64,000 bases of DNA from Candidatus Pantoea varia (GCF_900115075.1 NZ_FOVG01000004.1:248001-312000); one strand, 5' to 3'. Counted from the first letter of the stretch, positions 34,834 to 44,146 are shown. Notes: generated by a model from the letters alone, not told the origin. Numbers and translations are program-made.

Positions 34834-37281
34834 ATGAGACCTTTCTCCCTGCATCCCTGCGCGCTGGCGGTAGCCAGCGTTATTTACGCCTTAACGCCGG
34901 ATCCTGTTCTGGCGGAGACTTACTCATCCCTGCCCCCGCCGCCCAGCCTGCAGACCAGCAGCAACGGTCAGCAATATATGCTGGAGCTGGTGATTAACCA
35001 GCAGGAGAACGGCAACATAGTGCCGGTAGAGCAGCGCGACGGTCATTTCTGGATTCGCAGTGGCGATCTGCAGCGAGCCGGTCTGCCACTGGATAAGCTG
35101 GGCCAGCAGGAGCAGATCGATGTCAGCAGCCTGCAACCCGTCAGTGTGGAATATGATGCATCCCGCCAGCGGCTACTGCTCACCGTGCCGCCTGAGTGGC
35201 TGCCCGGTCAGGTGATTGGCGAGGTGAAGAACGGACCACGCTATCCGGGCCGTACCAGCAACGGTGCGCTGATCAACTACGACCTCTACGCCAGCCGTAC
35301 CGATACCACCGGCACCCGGCTTTCCGCCTGGAACGAACTGCGGCTGTTTGGTGATGCCGGACACGTCTCCACCAACGGCGTCTGGCAGCAGCAGCTGGAA
35401 GGCCGTACGACGTATCAGGACAACGGTTATATCCGCTACGACAGCTGGTGGAGTAACGAAGATGAGAACACGGCAGTGAGCTGGCGGGTGGGCGATCTGG
35501 TAACTGACTCACTGGCCTGGAGCAGTAGCGTGCGGCTCGGCGGTATCCGCGTTGGCCGCGACTTCAGCGTCCGGCCCGATCTGGTGACCTATCCGCTGCC
35601 CGCCTTTTCCGGCCAGGCTGCTGTCCCCTCCACCGTCGATCTTTTTATCAACGGCTATCGCTCCAGCCAGGCAAACGTCCAGCCTGGCCCCTGGTCGATG
35701 ACCAATGTGCCGTTCGTTAACGGCGCGGGTGACGCAGTGATCACCACCACCGATGCGGTGGGCCGACGCGTCACCACCACCATGCCGTTTTACGTCTCCA
35801 GTAACCTGCTGAAATCGGGGCTGTCGGATTACGCCTTCTCCGCCGGAGCAATGCGCGAAAATTACGGCATTAAAAACTTCGATTACGGTGAGGCCGCCGC
35901 CAGTGGCTCGTATCGCTACGGCATGACCGACTGGCTGACGCTGGAGAGTCACGCCGAAGGCAGCGAGAGCCTGGCGATGGGCGGGCTGGGAGGCCAGCTG
36001 CGCGTCGGCAGCTGGGGCGTGGTTAACGGCGCGGTGGCGCAAAGTCAGCTCGATGGCGAAAGCGGCAGGCAATATAGCTGGGGCTATCAGTACAACAACC
36101 GCTGGTTCAACATCGGCACGCAGCAAACCCAGCGCAGCAGCGACTTCGGCAATCTGGCCCTGGTCGGCAGCCGCGCCGGTAGCCAGGCGGATAGCCGTTA
36201 CGCACTGTCGCGCCGCAGTGCCCAGTACAGTGCCAGCGTCTCACTGAACCGCTTTGGCAGCGTCGGTGCCGCCTTTATCGATATCACCGACGGTCAGGGC
36301 GATCGCACCCGCTTGTGGAACCTCTCATGGAGTAAAAACCTGTGGGGTAACAGCAGTCTGTATGTCTCGGCCAGCCGCGATCAGCAGGAGAAAAGCTGGA
36401 CCGGGGCGATTTCGCTGGTGATCCCGTTTGGCGAACAGGGCAGCGCGGCCATCAGCACCGAGCGCGATCAGCGTGGCCGCGACAGCCAGCGCATTTATGC
36501 TTCCAGCGCCATGCCCAGCGACGGCGGATTCGCCTGGGATGCCTCCTGGGCGAATCAAAGCGGAGACAGCGGCGATTACCGTCAGGGCAGTCTGCGCTAT
36601 CGCAACAATCAGATCGACACCTCGGGCGGCTTCTATGGCGATGATGACAACCTGACTCAGTGGGCCGATCTCTCGGGCGCACTGGTGTTAATGGACAACA
36701 GCGTCTTTGCCGCCAACGCCATCAACGACGCCTTTGTGCTGGTGAAGACCAACTATCCCGATGTGAACGTCCGCTATGAAAATCAGTCGATGGGACGTAC
36801 CAATCCGCAGGGCTATCTGCTGGTGCCCGCCATCAGCAGCTACTATCCGGCCAAATATGATATCGACACCCTCGACCTGCCGGCAGATATGACCACACCT
36901 CATGTTGAGCAGCGCTTCGCGGTGAAACGTCAGAGCGGCTACCTGCTCAACTTCCCGGTGGAGAAACTGCGCTCAGCCAGCGTGATCCTGGTCGATGCGC
37001 AAGGCCAGCCGCTGCCGGTCTCAAGCCTGGTGCAGCGTCCCGATCATCCCACCGAGTATGTCGGCTGGGATGGCATCGTCTGGATGGAAGATCTCACCGC
37101 CACTAACCCGATGGAGGTGGTGACGCCCGATGGCCGCCGCTGTGCAACCGAACTGCGCATCGCCAGCGGTCAACCGCAGGCGCTGAAAACCTATGGCCCC
37201 CTGACCTGTGCGCTACCCGCGCCAGCAGCAGGCAGTGCCGCCTCTCAAGCTGAATCTTTTACGTCCGGAACCCAACCATGA
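34834..37281 (+). CDS. Outer-membrane usher (CsuD-like)
   Basis: The 815-residue protein is the fimbrial usher that catalyses subunit ordering and secretion. A signal peptide (about 1-27), an N-terminal chaperone-binding domain (about 40-130), a 24-strand beta barrel interrupted by a plug domain (RGYRSSQANVQPGPWSM-like region near 270-320) and C-terminal domains are visible. Its sequence groups with archaic (sigma) ushers rather than FimD. Its stop overlaps the ATG of the tip gene by 4 bp (37278-37281), so the two are coupled. The ribosome-binding site is weak, suggesting coupling to the chaperone gene 8 bp upstream. Confidence 0.92.
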   Translation: MRPFSLHPCALAVASVIYALTPDPVLAETYSSLPPPPSLQTSSNGQQYMLELVINQQENGNIVPVEQRDGHFWIRSGDLQRAGLPLDKLGQQEQIDVSSLQPVSVEYDASRQRLLLTVPPEWLPGQVIGEVKNGPRYPGRTSNGALINYDLYASRTDTTGTRLSAWNELRLFGDAGHVSTNGVWQQQLEGRTTYQDNGYIRYDSWWSNEDENTAVSWRVGDLVTDSLAWSSSVRLGGIRVGRDFSVRPDLVTYPLPAFSGQAAVPSTVDLFINGYRSSQANVQPGPWSMTNVPFVNGAGDAVITTTDAVGRRVTTTMPFYVSSNLLKSGLSDYAFSAGAMRENYGIKNFDYGEAAASGSYRYGMTDWLTLESHAEGSESLAMGGLGGQLRVGSWGVVNGAVAQSQLDGESGRQYSWGYQYNNRWFNIGTQQTQRSSDFGNLALVGSRAGSQADSRYALSRRSAQYSASVSLNRFGSVGAAFIDITDGQGDRTRLWNLSWSKNLWGNSSLYVSASRDQQEKSWTGAISLVIPFGEQGSAAISTERDQRGRDSQRIYASSAMPSDGGFAWDASWANQSGDSGDYRQGSLRYRNNQIDTSGGFYGDDDNLTQWADLSGALVLMDNSVFAANAINDAFVLVKTNYPDVNVRYENQSMGRTNPQGYLLVPAISSYYPAKYDIDTLDLPADMTTPHVEQRFAVKRQSGYLLNFPVEKLRSASVILVDAQGQPLPVSSLVQRPDHPTEYVGWDGIVWMEDLTATNPMEVVTPDGRRCATELRIASGQPQALKTYGPLTCALPAPAAGSAASQAESFTSGTQP

Positions 37282-38255
37282 TGAAATCGCTGTTACTGGC
37301 TGGCCTGCTGCTGTTACTGCCGTCGCTGAGCTACGCTGCCTGCGCCCTGCCCGCATCGACTGCCAGTTTCGGTTCCGTTACGACCTTTGTGGCTAACACG
37401 ACCGTCAGTTCAGTCACCACCAACGCCAACGTCAACTGTGGTGCGGGTGCGGCCCTGTCGCTGCTGGGTAATAACCAGATTACCTTTCAGCTCACTGGCG
37501 CGACCAACACCAGCGGCACACGCGGCGTCCTGAAACGCAGCGGTGACACCGGCAGCGATAACGTGCCGGTACGGCTCTGTACCGACAGTGCCTGCGCCAC
37601 TGAACTGACGATTGGCGGCACGCCGTTCGTCTATGGATCGCAGACCCTGATCAACCTTGCGGGTTTGCTGGGCAGCCTTAACTTCGCTATCCCGGTTTAT
37701 CTGCGCACCGTTCCCGGTCAGGTGGTGGCAGCCGGCACCTATACCGTCACGCTGAATATGGCCGTGACTTACCGTATATGCACCAGCGTCAGTCTGGGTA
37801 ACCTCTGTTTAAGCGAGCAGAACGGCAGTGGCGTGATCCCGATTACCCTCACCGCCATACTCACTAATGATTGCACGACGATTACCGCGCCGAATATCAG
37901 CTTTGGCAGCGCGCCGCTGGTCGGCAGCTTCTCCGCCGTCTCGCAGACCATCAACGTGTTGTGCAGCAAAGGCAGCACCTATACCGTTGGGCTGAGCAAT
38001 GGCAGTTATCCGGTCGGCAGCGTCAGGAATATGGCGAGCGGCACGAATCGGCTGAGCTATGAGATCTATAAAAGCACCACCAGCAATCGCTGGGGATCGG
38101 CAGGCACTGAACGCTGGAGCAGCACCACCTCGACGGCGGTATCTACAGATGGACTGACGCGCGGCTTTAACTACACCGCGCGCATCCTGACCACGCAGAA
38201 CACGCCGCCTGCGGGAAACTACAGCGACAGCGTGGTGGTCGATTTGTCGTTTTAG
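37278..38255 (+). CDS. Csu-type tip adhesin (two spore coat U domains)
   Basis: The 325-residue secreted protein has a signal peptide (about 1-20, ending LSYA) and two SCPU domains (about 21-163 and 178-325), the layout of CsuE. In Acinetobacter CsuE the N-terminal domain binds hydrophobic surfaces through exposed loops, and the C-terminal domain joins the pilus. Its last strand, SDSVVVDLSF, matches the pilin C terminus. It overlaps the usher gene and ends the operon, with a 4-bp convergent overlap with the following MFS gene. Confidence 0.88.
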   Translation: MMKSLLLAGLLLLLPSLSYAACALPASTASFGSVTTFVANTTVSSVTTNANVNCGAGAALSLLGNNQITFQLTGATNTSGTRGVLKRSGDTGSDNVPVRLCTDSACATELTIGGTPFVYGSQTLINLAGLLGSLNFAIPVYLRTVPGQVVAAGTYTVTLNMAVTYRICTSVSLGNLCLSEQNGSGVIPITLTAILTNDCTTITAPNISFGSAPLVGSFSAVSQTINVLCSKGSTYTVGLSNGSYPVGSVRNMASGTNRLSYEIYKSTTSNRWGSAGTERWSSTTSTAVSTDGLTRGFNYTARILTTQNTPPAGNYSDSVVVDLSF

Positions 38256-39577
38256 AGTGAGGCGCTGACCGTCGTCGTACCGTTGTGCCGTCTCTGGTAC
38301 TGCTTCACCATCCGGCCAATCAGCAGCGTACCAATCAGCCCGCAGACAGCAGCAAAGGTCAGCCAGACGCCCGGCATCCCTTTATCACCGGTGGCGTGGA
38401 TCAGGTAGCTGGAGATGGCCGGTGTGAAGCCGCCAAACAGCGCCGTCGCCAGGCTGTAGGCCATTGAGAAACCGGCAGCGCGCACCTCAGCAGGCATAAT
38501 CTCTGCCAGATAAACCACCATCGCACCGTTGTAACTGGCATAGAGGAACGACAGCCACAGCTCCGCTTCCAGCAGGTGGGCGAAGCTGGCCGAGCCTACC
38601 ATCCAGTGCAGCACCGGCCACGTGGTGACGATCATCAGCAGGGTAAAGCCAATCAGCAACGGACGGCGTCCGACACGGTCCGACAGCGCGCCCATCAGCG
38701 GCAGCCAGAAAAGGTTGGAAACACCGACACAGAGCGTCACCAGGAACGCCTGCTTGTCGCTCATCATCAACACGGTTTTACCAAAGGTGGGGGTAAAGGC
38801 GGTGATCATGTAGAACATCACCGTGGTGGTGACCACCATCAGCATCCCCGCCAGCACCAGCGCCCAGTTGCTGGCGACTGAGCGCATGATTTCCGTCATG
38901 CTCGGGTGATGTTTACGTTTGCTGAACGCTTCGGTCTCTTCCAGCATCCGGCGGATATAGAACAGGAACGGCACGATCAGGCAGCCGACCACAAACGGGA
39001 TACGCCAGCCCCACTCCGTCACCGCTTCTTTCGCCAGCAGATGATTCAGCATCAGACCCAGCAGAGCAGCAAAGATCACCGCAATCTGCTGACTGCCCGA
39101 CTGCCAGCTCACGAAGAAGCCTTTGCGTCCTTCAGGCGCGACTTCAGCCAGATAGACCGACACGCCACCCAGCTCAACGCCCGCCGAGAAGCCCTGCAGC
39201 AGTCGACCCAGCAGGATCAGAATCGGCGCTGCCACGCCCAGCGTGGCATAGCCTGGCACCACCGCAATGGTCAGGGTACCTATCGCCATCAGGCCCAGCG
39301 TCAGCAACAGTCCTTTGCGACGACCATGATGGTCGATGTAGGCACCCAGAATAATCGCCCCCAGCGGGCGCATCAGGAAACCAGCACCAAAGGTCATCAG
39401 GGTCAGCATCAGGGAGGCAAACGGGTCATCACCGGGGAAGAAGGTTTTTGAAATGGCGGTCGCGTAGTAGCCGAACACCATGAAATCGTACATCTCCAGG
39501 AAGTTACCACTGGTGACGTTGAAAATGGTTCGGGCGGCACTTTTCGGCGGCTTTTGTAAAGACGGGGTGTGACTCAT
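38252..39577 (-). CDS. MFS proton symporter, CitA-like
   Basis: The 441-residue transporter has 12 predicted membrane helices and is strikingly similar to citrate:H+ symporters (CitA/CitH) in its N-terminal half: TSGNFLEMYDF, FGAGFLMRPLGAIILGAYID and LQGFSAGVELGGVSVYLAE. It belongs to the metabolite:H+ symporter family, so a carboxylate such as citrate or tricarballylate is likely. It stands alone, with a CRP-type site upstream at 39630-39645. Its end overlaps the pilus tip gene end by 4 bp. Confidence 0.88.
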   Translation of the reverse strand: MSHTPSLQKPPKSAARTIFNVTSGNFLEMYDFMVFGYYATAISKTFFPGDDPFASLMLTLMTFGAGFLMRPLGAIILGAYIDHHGRRKGLLLTLGLMAIGTLTIAVVPGYATLGVAAPILILLGRLLQGFSAGVELGGVSVYLAEVAPEGRKGFFVSWQSGSQQIAVIFAALLGLMLNHLLAKEAVTEWGWRIPFVVGCLIVPFLFYIRRMLEETEAFSKRKHHPSMTEIMRSVASNWALVLAGMLMVVTTTVMFYMITAFTPTFGKTVLMMSDKQAFLVTLCVGVSNLFWLPLMGALSDRVGRRPLLIGFTLLMIVTTWPVLHWMVGSASFAHLLEAELWLSFLYASYNGAMVVYLAEIMPAEVRAAGFSMAYSLATALFGGFTPAISSYLIHATGDKGMPGVWLTFAAVCGLIGTLLIGRMVKQYQRRHNGTTTVSASL

Positions 39578-39629
39578 AACGGCTTCCTGTTGTTTTTTAG
39601 CCGTTTTAGCCTGCCTGAAGCGGGATTAA

Positions 39630-39645
39630 TGTGACCTGAGTCACC
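39630..39645 (-). promoter_or_regulatory. CRP site upstream of the CitA-like transporter
   Basis: TGTGA-N6-TCACC has one mismatch to the CRP core consensus. It lies about 60 bp before the transporter start codon, consistent with class I or II activation under catabolite control. Confidence 0.5.
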
Positions 39646-39763
39646 ATTGCACTTTACAAACCCATGTACATAAGTAACAACCAATTAACAATTCAGCGAA
39701 GGCAGCATAAATGATCGGTTTTGACACTGAATGGCCTGATTTTATGTGGCTGAAGCGCCGCCA

Positions 39764-39794
39764 TAAAAAAAGGCGACCTCAGCGGTCGCCTTTT
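39764..39794 (-). terminator. Terminator of exbB-exbD
   Basis: On the minus strand AAAAGGCGACC and GGTCGCCTTTT pair around a short loop and a run of seven T follows, 20 bp after the exbD stop codon. It is strong in this direction and may also work in reverse. Confidence 0.85.
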
Positions 39795-39813
39795 AACGGT
39801 GCCGGATAACCCG

Positions 39814-40236
39814 CTATTTCTTCACGGTTTCCATGCCCATCAGACCAATTTTCAGATAGCCCGCCGTGCGCAGCTTATCCATCACGCTCATCAGCGTTTC
39901 ATAATCCACCGACTTATCCGCCTGGAAGAAAATGGTGGTCTCTTTGTTGCCCTGAGTCTGGCTGGTCAGCACGTTCACCAGCGAATCCGGCGTCACCTGA
40001 TCGTTACCGACGTAAAGCTGCTTATCCGCTTTAATCGACAGGTAAACCGGCTTCTCTGGCCGCGGCTGCGGCGCGCTGGTTGAGGCGGGCAGATTGACAC
40101 GTACGTCGACCGTAGCCAGTGGCGCGGCCACCATAAAAATGATCAACAGAACCAGCATGACGTCGATAAACGGCGTCACGTTGATTTCATGCATTTCACC
40201 ATCGGTTTCCAGATCGTCGTTTAATCGCATTGCCAT
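39814..40236 (-). CDS. exbD: TonB energy-transducer component ExbD
   Basis: The 140-residue protein matches E. coli ExbD (141 aa): a short cytoplasmic N terminus, one membrane helix (about 22-44) with the essential Asp in TPFIDVMLVLLIIF, and a periplasmic domain. With ExbB it uses the proton gradient to energise TonB-dependent uptake of siderophores and vitamin B12. It follows exbB by 6 bp. Confidence 0.97.
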   Translation of the reverse strand: MAMRLNDDLETDGEMHEINVTPFIDVMLVLLIIFMVAAPLATVDVRVNLPASTSAPQPRPEKPVYLSIKADKQLYVGNDQVTPDSLVNVLTSQTQGNKETTIFFQADKSVDYETLMSVMDKLRTAGYLKIGLMGMETVKK

Positions 40237-40242
40237 AAGAAC

Positions 40243-40983
40243 TTACCCTAAGCGCAGTTTCTGGGCGGTCGCAGGACGCGGAACGTCAGTGGCGACGGTG
40301 CCCAGGTCGATGTCACGACTCTGCAACAGCATCACCTGAGCGGCGACATCACCCAGCGAGGCTTTGTAGTTAGCGATCATGCGGGCAAAGACGTTGTAGA
40401 TCACGACGGCCGGGATTGCCGCCACCAGGCCTACCGCCGTCGCCAGCAGCGCTTCGGCGATACCAGGAGCCACCACCGCCAGGTTGGTAGTCTGGGTTTT
40501 CGCGATGCCGATAAAGCTGTTCATAATGCCCCAGACGGTGCCGAACAGGCCGATAAACGGGGCGACAGAACCGATGGTTGCCAGGAAGCCATTGCCCCGG
40601 CCTGCATGACGGCTGAACGCAGCGACCCGGCGCTCAAGACGGAAACTGGTGCGATCTTTAATGCCGTTGGTGTCTTCAACGCCCGCCGAGAGTTCAAGTT
40701 CATTCTGCGCATCGTTCAGCAGCACGATGCTGTGGCTGTGACCGGTAAACGACTGAGCAATGCGGGCGGCGTCATTGAGACTGCGGGCTTCGCCCAGTGC
40801 CAGTTGCTCACGCTTCAGGCGACGTTTAGCGGCGCTGAGTTCGGCATATTTACCGAAGAAGATCGCCCATGTCCCCACTGAGGCCAACAACAGGCCAATC
40901 ATGACCCCCTTTACCACGATATCGGCATGTTGATACATGCCCCAAACGGAGAGGTCCGTTTGCATCAAATCACTGGCTACCAC
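40243..40983 (-). CDS. exbB: TonB energy-transducer component ExbB
   Basis: The 246-residue protein matches E. coli ExbB (244 aa). Three membrane helices lie at about 24-44, 135-160 and 175-200, the last two forming the channel (FVGLFGTVWGIMNSF-like and ALLATAVGLVAAIPAVV). It forms a pentamer around ExbD. Translation probably starts at GTG 40983 with GGAGAA upstream. A Fur-type site lies at 41051-41069. Confidence 0.97.
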   Translation of the reverse strand: MVASDLMQTDLSVWGMYQHADIVVKGVMIGLLLASVGTWAIFFGKYAELSAAKRRLKREQLALGEARSLNDAARIAQSFTGHSHSIVLLNDAQNELELSAGVEDTNGIKDRTSFRLERRVAAFSRHAGRGNGFLATIGSVAPFIGLFGTVWGIMNSFIGIAKTQTTNLAVVAPGIAEALLATAVGLVAAIPAVVIYNVFARMIANYKASLGDVAAQVMLLQSRDIDLGTVATDVPRPATAQKLRLG

Positions 40984-41050
40984 GCTGCTTCTCCAACTTC
41001 TGATTCAGGGATGCGAAACAAGCGCGAATAATAGCAAAATAGCGGCGAAT

Positions 41051-41069
41051 TGATAGTAGTTCTCATTAG
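41051..41069 (-). promoter_or_regulatory. Fur-type operator upstream of exbB
   Basis: TGATAGTAGTTCTCATTAG matches the Fur consensus (GATAATGATAATCATTATC) at its GATA and TCATTA halves. It lies 70 bp before exbB, which is Fur-repressed in other enterobacteria. Confidence 0.6.
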
Positions 41070-41166
41070 TATTTACAAAGCCAATCGCCGTGATTGACCT
41101 CCCATTGACCTTGTTTAAACACTATTTGCAGGGATGTTTCGAAAATGTGAAGTTGCATGAAAATTT

Positions 41167-41185
41167 ATTAAAACAACGTTTCAAA
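41167..41185 (+). promoter_or_regulatory. KdgR-like palindrome before the TRAP operon
   Basis: The 19-bp segment centred on AAACAACGTTT fits about 16 of 19 positions of the KdgR consensus AATRAAAYRNYRTTTYATT. KdgR, an IclR-type repressor, controls pectin and uronate genes in soft-rot relatives. A site 130 bp before dctP would suggest a sugar-acid substrate. Confidence 0.3.
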
Positions 41186-41314
41186 ATGTGACGGGATTCA
41201 TTCAATCAGCATTGCTACATTTTACTCAGACGCGATTTCACTATGCTGGCTGCACACGGCCCTCTGCCGTTAGCCCCGATCCCATGCCGTTTTACCTCTG
41301 CGGGAGACAATATA

Positions 41315-42286
41315 ATGAGAATGACGAAAACATGCCTGGCCAGTGCCCTGGCGGCGATGATGATGAGCGCCACCGCCACGGCACAGGTGATTAAAGTGGC
41401 TGAAGTCCAGCCTGCCGGCTATCCCACCGTGGTCGCCCTGCAACACATGGGCGACAAACTGAAACAGGCCACCGATGGACGGCTGGAGATGAAGCTCTAT
41501 GCCGGTGGCGTGCTGGGCGATGAAGATCAGACGCTGCAACAGGTGCAGCTGGGTGCCATTGATATGATCCGCGTCTCGCTGGCTCCGGTCACCTCGATTG
41601 CCCCGGAAACCAGCGTGCTCACCCTGCCCTACATTTTCCGCGACGTTGACCACATGCACAAAGTGCTGGATGGCGAGATAGGCCGCGAAATTGCCGACAA
41701 GTTCGACAAAGATCCCAATGCCCGCATGGTGTTCCTGGGCTGGACCGATGCGGGTGAGCGCAACATGATTACCAAGAAGCCACTGGCAAAACCGGAAGAT
41801 CTCAAAGGCATGAAGATTCGGGTGCAGAACAGTGCCATCTCACTGGCGACGCTGAAAGCGATGGGCGCGAATCCGGTGGCGATGGGCGTCAGTGAAGTGT
41901 TCAGTGCGATGCAGACCGGCGTGGTCGATGGCACCGAGAACAACCCACCCACCTTTGTCGCCCATAACTACATGCCGGTCGCGAAGTATTACACCCTCAG
42001 CGGCCACTTTATCCAGCCAGAGATGATCCTGTTTTCAAAGCGCGCCTGGGATCGCCTGAAACCCGAGGATCAGGCACTGCTGAAAAAGCTCGGCAAAGAG
42101 GCTCAGGATGAGGAGCGCCAGCTCTGGGCGACCTACACCGAACAGTCGATCGCCAAAATGAAGGCGGGCGGCGTGACCTTCCAGCAGACAAACCGCGACT
42201 ACTTCATTAAAGCGACACAGCCGGTGCGCGATCAGTTTGGCGGCAAATATCAGGATCTGATGACCCGGATCGCTGAGGTGAAATAA
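41315..42286 (+). CDS. TRAP transporter periplasmic binding protein (DctP-type)
   Basis: The 323-residue protein has a signal peptide (about 1-22, ending ATAQ) and the DctP fold. The conserved Arg that pairs with the substrate carboxylate is in MKIRVQNSA, and GVSEVFSAMQTGVVDGTENN is the family signature. It delivers an organic acid to the membrane pair encoded next. The ATG at 41315 follows GGGAGA and gives the signal peptide. The substrate is unknown. Confidence 0.9.
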   Translation: MRMTKTCLASALAAMMMSATATAQVIKVAEVQPAGYPTVVALQHMGDKLKQATDGRLEMKLYAGGVLGDEDQTLQQVQLGAIDMIRVSLAPVTSIAPETSVLTLPYIFRDVDHMHKVLDGEIGREIADKFDKDPNARMVFLGWTDAGERNMITKKPLAKPEDLKGMKIRVQNSAISLATLKAMGANPVAMGVSEVFSAMQTGVVDGTENNPPTFVAHNYMPVAKYYTLSGHFIQPEMILFSKRAWDRLKPEDQALLKKLGKEAQDEERQLWATYTEQSIAKMKAGGVTFQQTNRDYFIKATQPVRDQFGGKYQDLMTRIAEVK

Positions 42287-42332
42287 TCCAGACGCCACAC
42301 TGCCGTGTGGCGTGCTTAATCAGGGATCAATT

Positions 42333-42839
42333 ATGTCTGCTTATACGCGTCTGATGGATGGGCTTTATCTGCTCTGCATGCTGGTGGCCGCCGTGGCGCT
42401 GTTGATCATGGTAACGGTGATCCCGATTGGGATTTTCGCCCGCTACGTGATGAATGGCGCTCTCTCCTGGCCGGAACCGGTCGCCATAATCTGCATGATC
42501 ATTTTTACCTTTATCGGCGCACCGGTCGGCCTGCGCGCCGGTACACATATCTGTGTCTCGATGATGACTGACCGCCTGCCACAGGTTCCTCAGCGCGTGC
42601 TACTGCGGGTCTGCGATCTGCTGATGATCATCACCTGTCTGGTGATCTTTCAGGCCAGCTACAGCCTGTGCGAAGCGATGTGGGTGCAGACGCTCGCCTC
42701 ACTTCCGGCGGTGACCTACGGCGAGATGTATCTGCCGATCCCGATTGGCGCGATATTCACCCTGCTGTTTGTTGTTGAGCGATTGCTGACCGGCGATCAA
42801 AGTCAGCGACCCATTGTCACGCTGGGCGGCACCCACTAA
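42333..42839 (+). CDS. TRAP transporter small membrane subunit (DctQ-type)
   Basis: The 168-residue protein has four membrane helices (about 14-38, 47-66, 88-108 and 128-150). It is the small subunit that joins the large permease. AGGGA precedes the ATG at 42333. It lies 46 bp after the binding-protein gene and 13 bp before the large subunit gene. Confidence 0.88.
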   Translation: MSAYTRLMDGLYLLCMLVAAVALLIMVTVIPIGIFARYVMNGALSWPEPVAIICMIIFTFIGAPVGLRAGTHICVSMMTDRLPQVPQRVLLRVCDLLMIITCLVIFQASYSLCEAMWVQTLASLPAVTYGEMYLPIPIGAIFTLLFVVERLLTGDQSQRPIVTLGGTH

Positions 42840-42852
42840 TCCGGAGCAGAAG

Positions 42853-44139
42853 ATGGATGCATTAATCTTGATAGGCAGTTTGCTGGTGTTGCTGTTAGTG
42901 GGTTTTCCGGTCGCCTTTGCGGTCGGCCTGAGCGCCTTTATCGGTGCCTGGTGGATTGATCTGCCGCTGGAAGCGGTGGTGATTCAGATTACCAATGGGA
43001 TTAACAAATTTTCGTTGCTGACCATCCCGTTCTTTATCCTCGCGGGTGCGATCATGGCGGAGGGTGGCATTGCCCGACGGCTGGTCAACTTCGCCTATAT
43101 CTTTGTCGGCTTTATTCGCGGCGGCCTCTCACTGGTTAACATCGTTGCCTCAACCTTCTTTGGCGCCATCTCCGGGTCATCAGTGGCGGATACCGCCTCA
43201 ATTGGTTCGGTGATGATCCCGCAGATGGAGGAGAAAGGCTATCCGCGCGATTTTGCCGCTGCGGTGACGGCCAGCGGCTCAGTGCAGGCGGTGCTCACGC
43301 CCCCCAGCCACAACTCGGTGATCTATTCACTGGCCACCGGCGGCATGGTAACCATCTCTTCGCTGTTTGTGGCCGGTATTTTGCCCGGACTGATGCTGGG
43401 GGGGTGCCTGATGATCATGTGCCTCGGCTTTGCCCATAAGCGTGGCTACCCTAAAGGCGAGCGTATTCCGTTTCGTCAGGCGCTGAAGATTTTCTTCGAT
43501 GCGTTCTGGGGCCTGTTCACTGTGGTCATCATCATGGGTGGGATCCTCTCCGGGATTTTCACCGCCTCAGAGTCTGCGGCGATCGCCTGTATCTGGGCCT
43601 TCTTCGTTACCATGTTCATCTACCGTGACTTTAAATGGAATCAGTTACATATCCTGCTGTTCCGCACCATTAAAACCGTCACTATCGTGATGGTGCTGAT
43701 CGCCTTCGCGGCCGGGTTTGGTGCGGTGATGACGTTCATGCAACTGCCGACGATGATTACCGAGGCGTTCACCAGCCTCTCCGATAACAAATATGTGATT
43801 CTGATGTGCATCAACATCCTGCTGCTGGTGGTGGGCACGCTGATGGATATGGCGCCGCTGATTCTGATCCTGACGCCGGTGCTACTGCCGGTGGCGACCG
43901 CGCTGGGCATCGATCCGGTTCACTTCGGCATGATCATGCTGACTAATCTGGGTATCGGGCTGATTACGCCACCGGTCGGCACCGTGCTGTTTGTGGCCAG
44001 CGCGGTGAGTAAACAGAAGATTGAGCAGGTAGTCGGGGCGATGCTGCCGTTCTACGGCATGCTGTTCATCGTCCTGATGCTGATCACCTATATTCCCGCC
44101 ATTTCGCTCTGGTTGCCGCGCCTGATGGGCGTGATGTAA
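42853..44139 (+). CDS. TRAP transporter large permease (DctM-type)
   Basis: The 428-residue protein has about 12 membrane segments and the DctM signature around SGSSVADTASIGSVMIPQM and the C-terminal ITPPVGTVLFV. It moves the substrate with sodium ions. GGAG precedes the ATG at 42853; an in-frame start inside dctQ is less likely. It ends a three-gene operon closed by the terminator at 44147-44178. Confidence 0.92.
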   Translation: MDALILIGSLLVLLLVGFPVAFAVGLSAFIGAWWIDLPLEAVVIQITNGINKFSLLTIPFFILAGAIMAEGGIARRLVNFAYIFVGFIRGGLSLVNIVASTFFGAISGSSVADTASIGSVMIPQMEEKGYPRDFAAAVTASGSVQAVLTPPSHNSVIYSLATGGMVTISSLFVAGILPGLMLGGCLMIMCLGFAHKRGYPKGERIPFRQALKIFFDAFWGLFTVVIIMGGILSGIFTASESAAIACIWAFFVTMFIYRDFKWNQLHILLFRTIKTVTIVMVLIAFAAGFGAVMTFMQLPTMITEAFTSLSDNKYVILMCINILLLVVGTLMDMAPLILILTPVLLPVATALGIDPVHFGMIMLTNLGIGLITPPVGTVLFVASAVSKQKIEQVVGAMLPFYGMLFIVLMLITYIPAISLWLPRLMGVM

Positions 44140-44146
44140 GGCAATG

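Larger units (their letters stand above)
40984..41314. promoter_or_regulatory. Divergent exbB/TRAP control region
   Basis: This 331-bp A/T-rich gap holds no supportable gene. It contains the Fur-type site (41051-41069), a KdgR/IclR-like palindrome (41167-41185) and a direct repeat GTTTC-AAAATGTGA at 41136-41150 and 41178-41191, 42 bp (four helical turns) apart. The direct repeat may be the operator of the unseen TRAP regulator. Confidence 0.5.
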
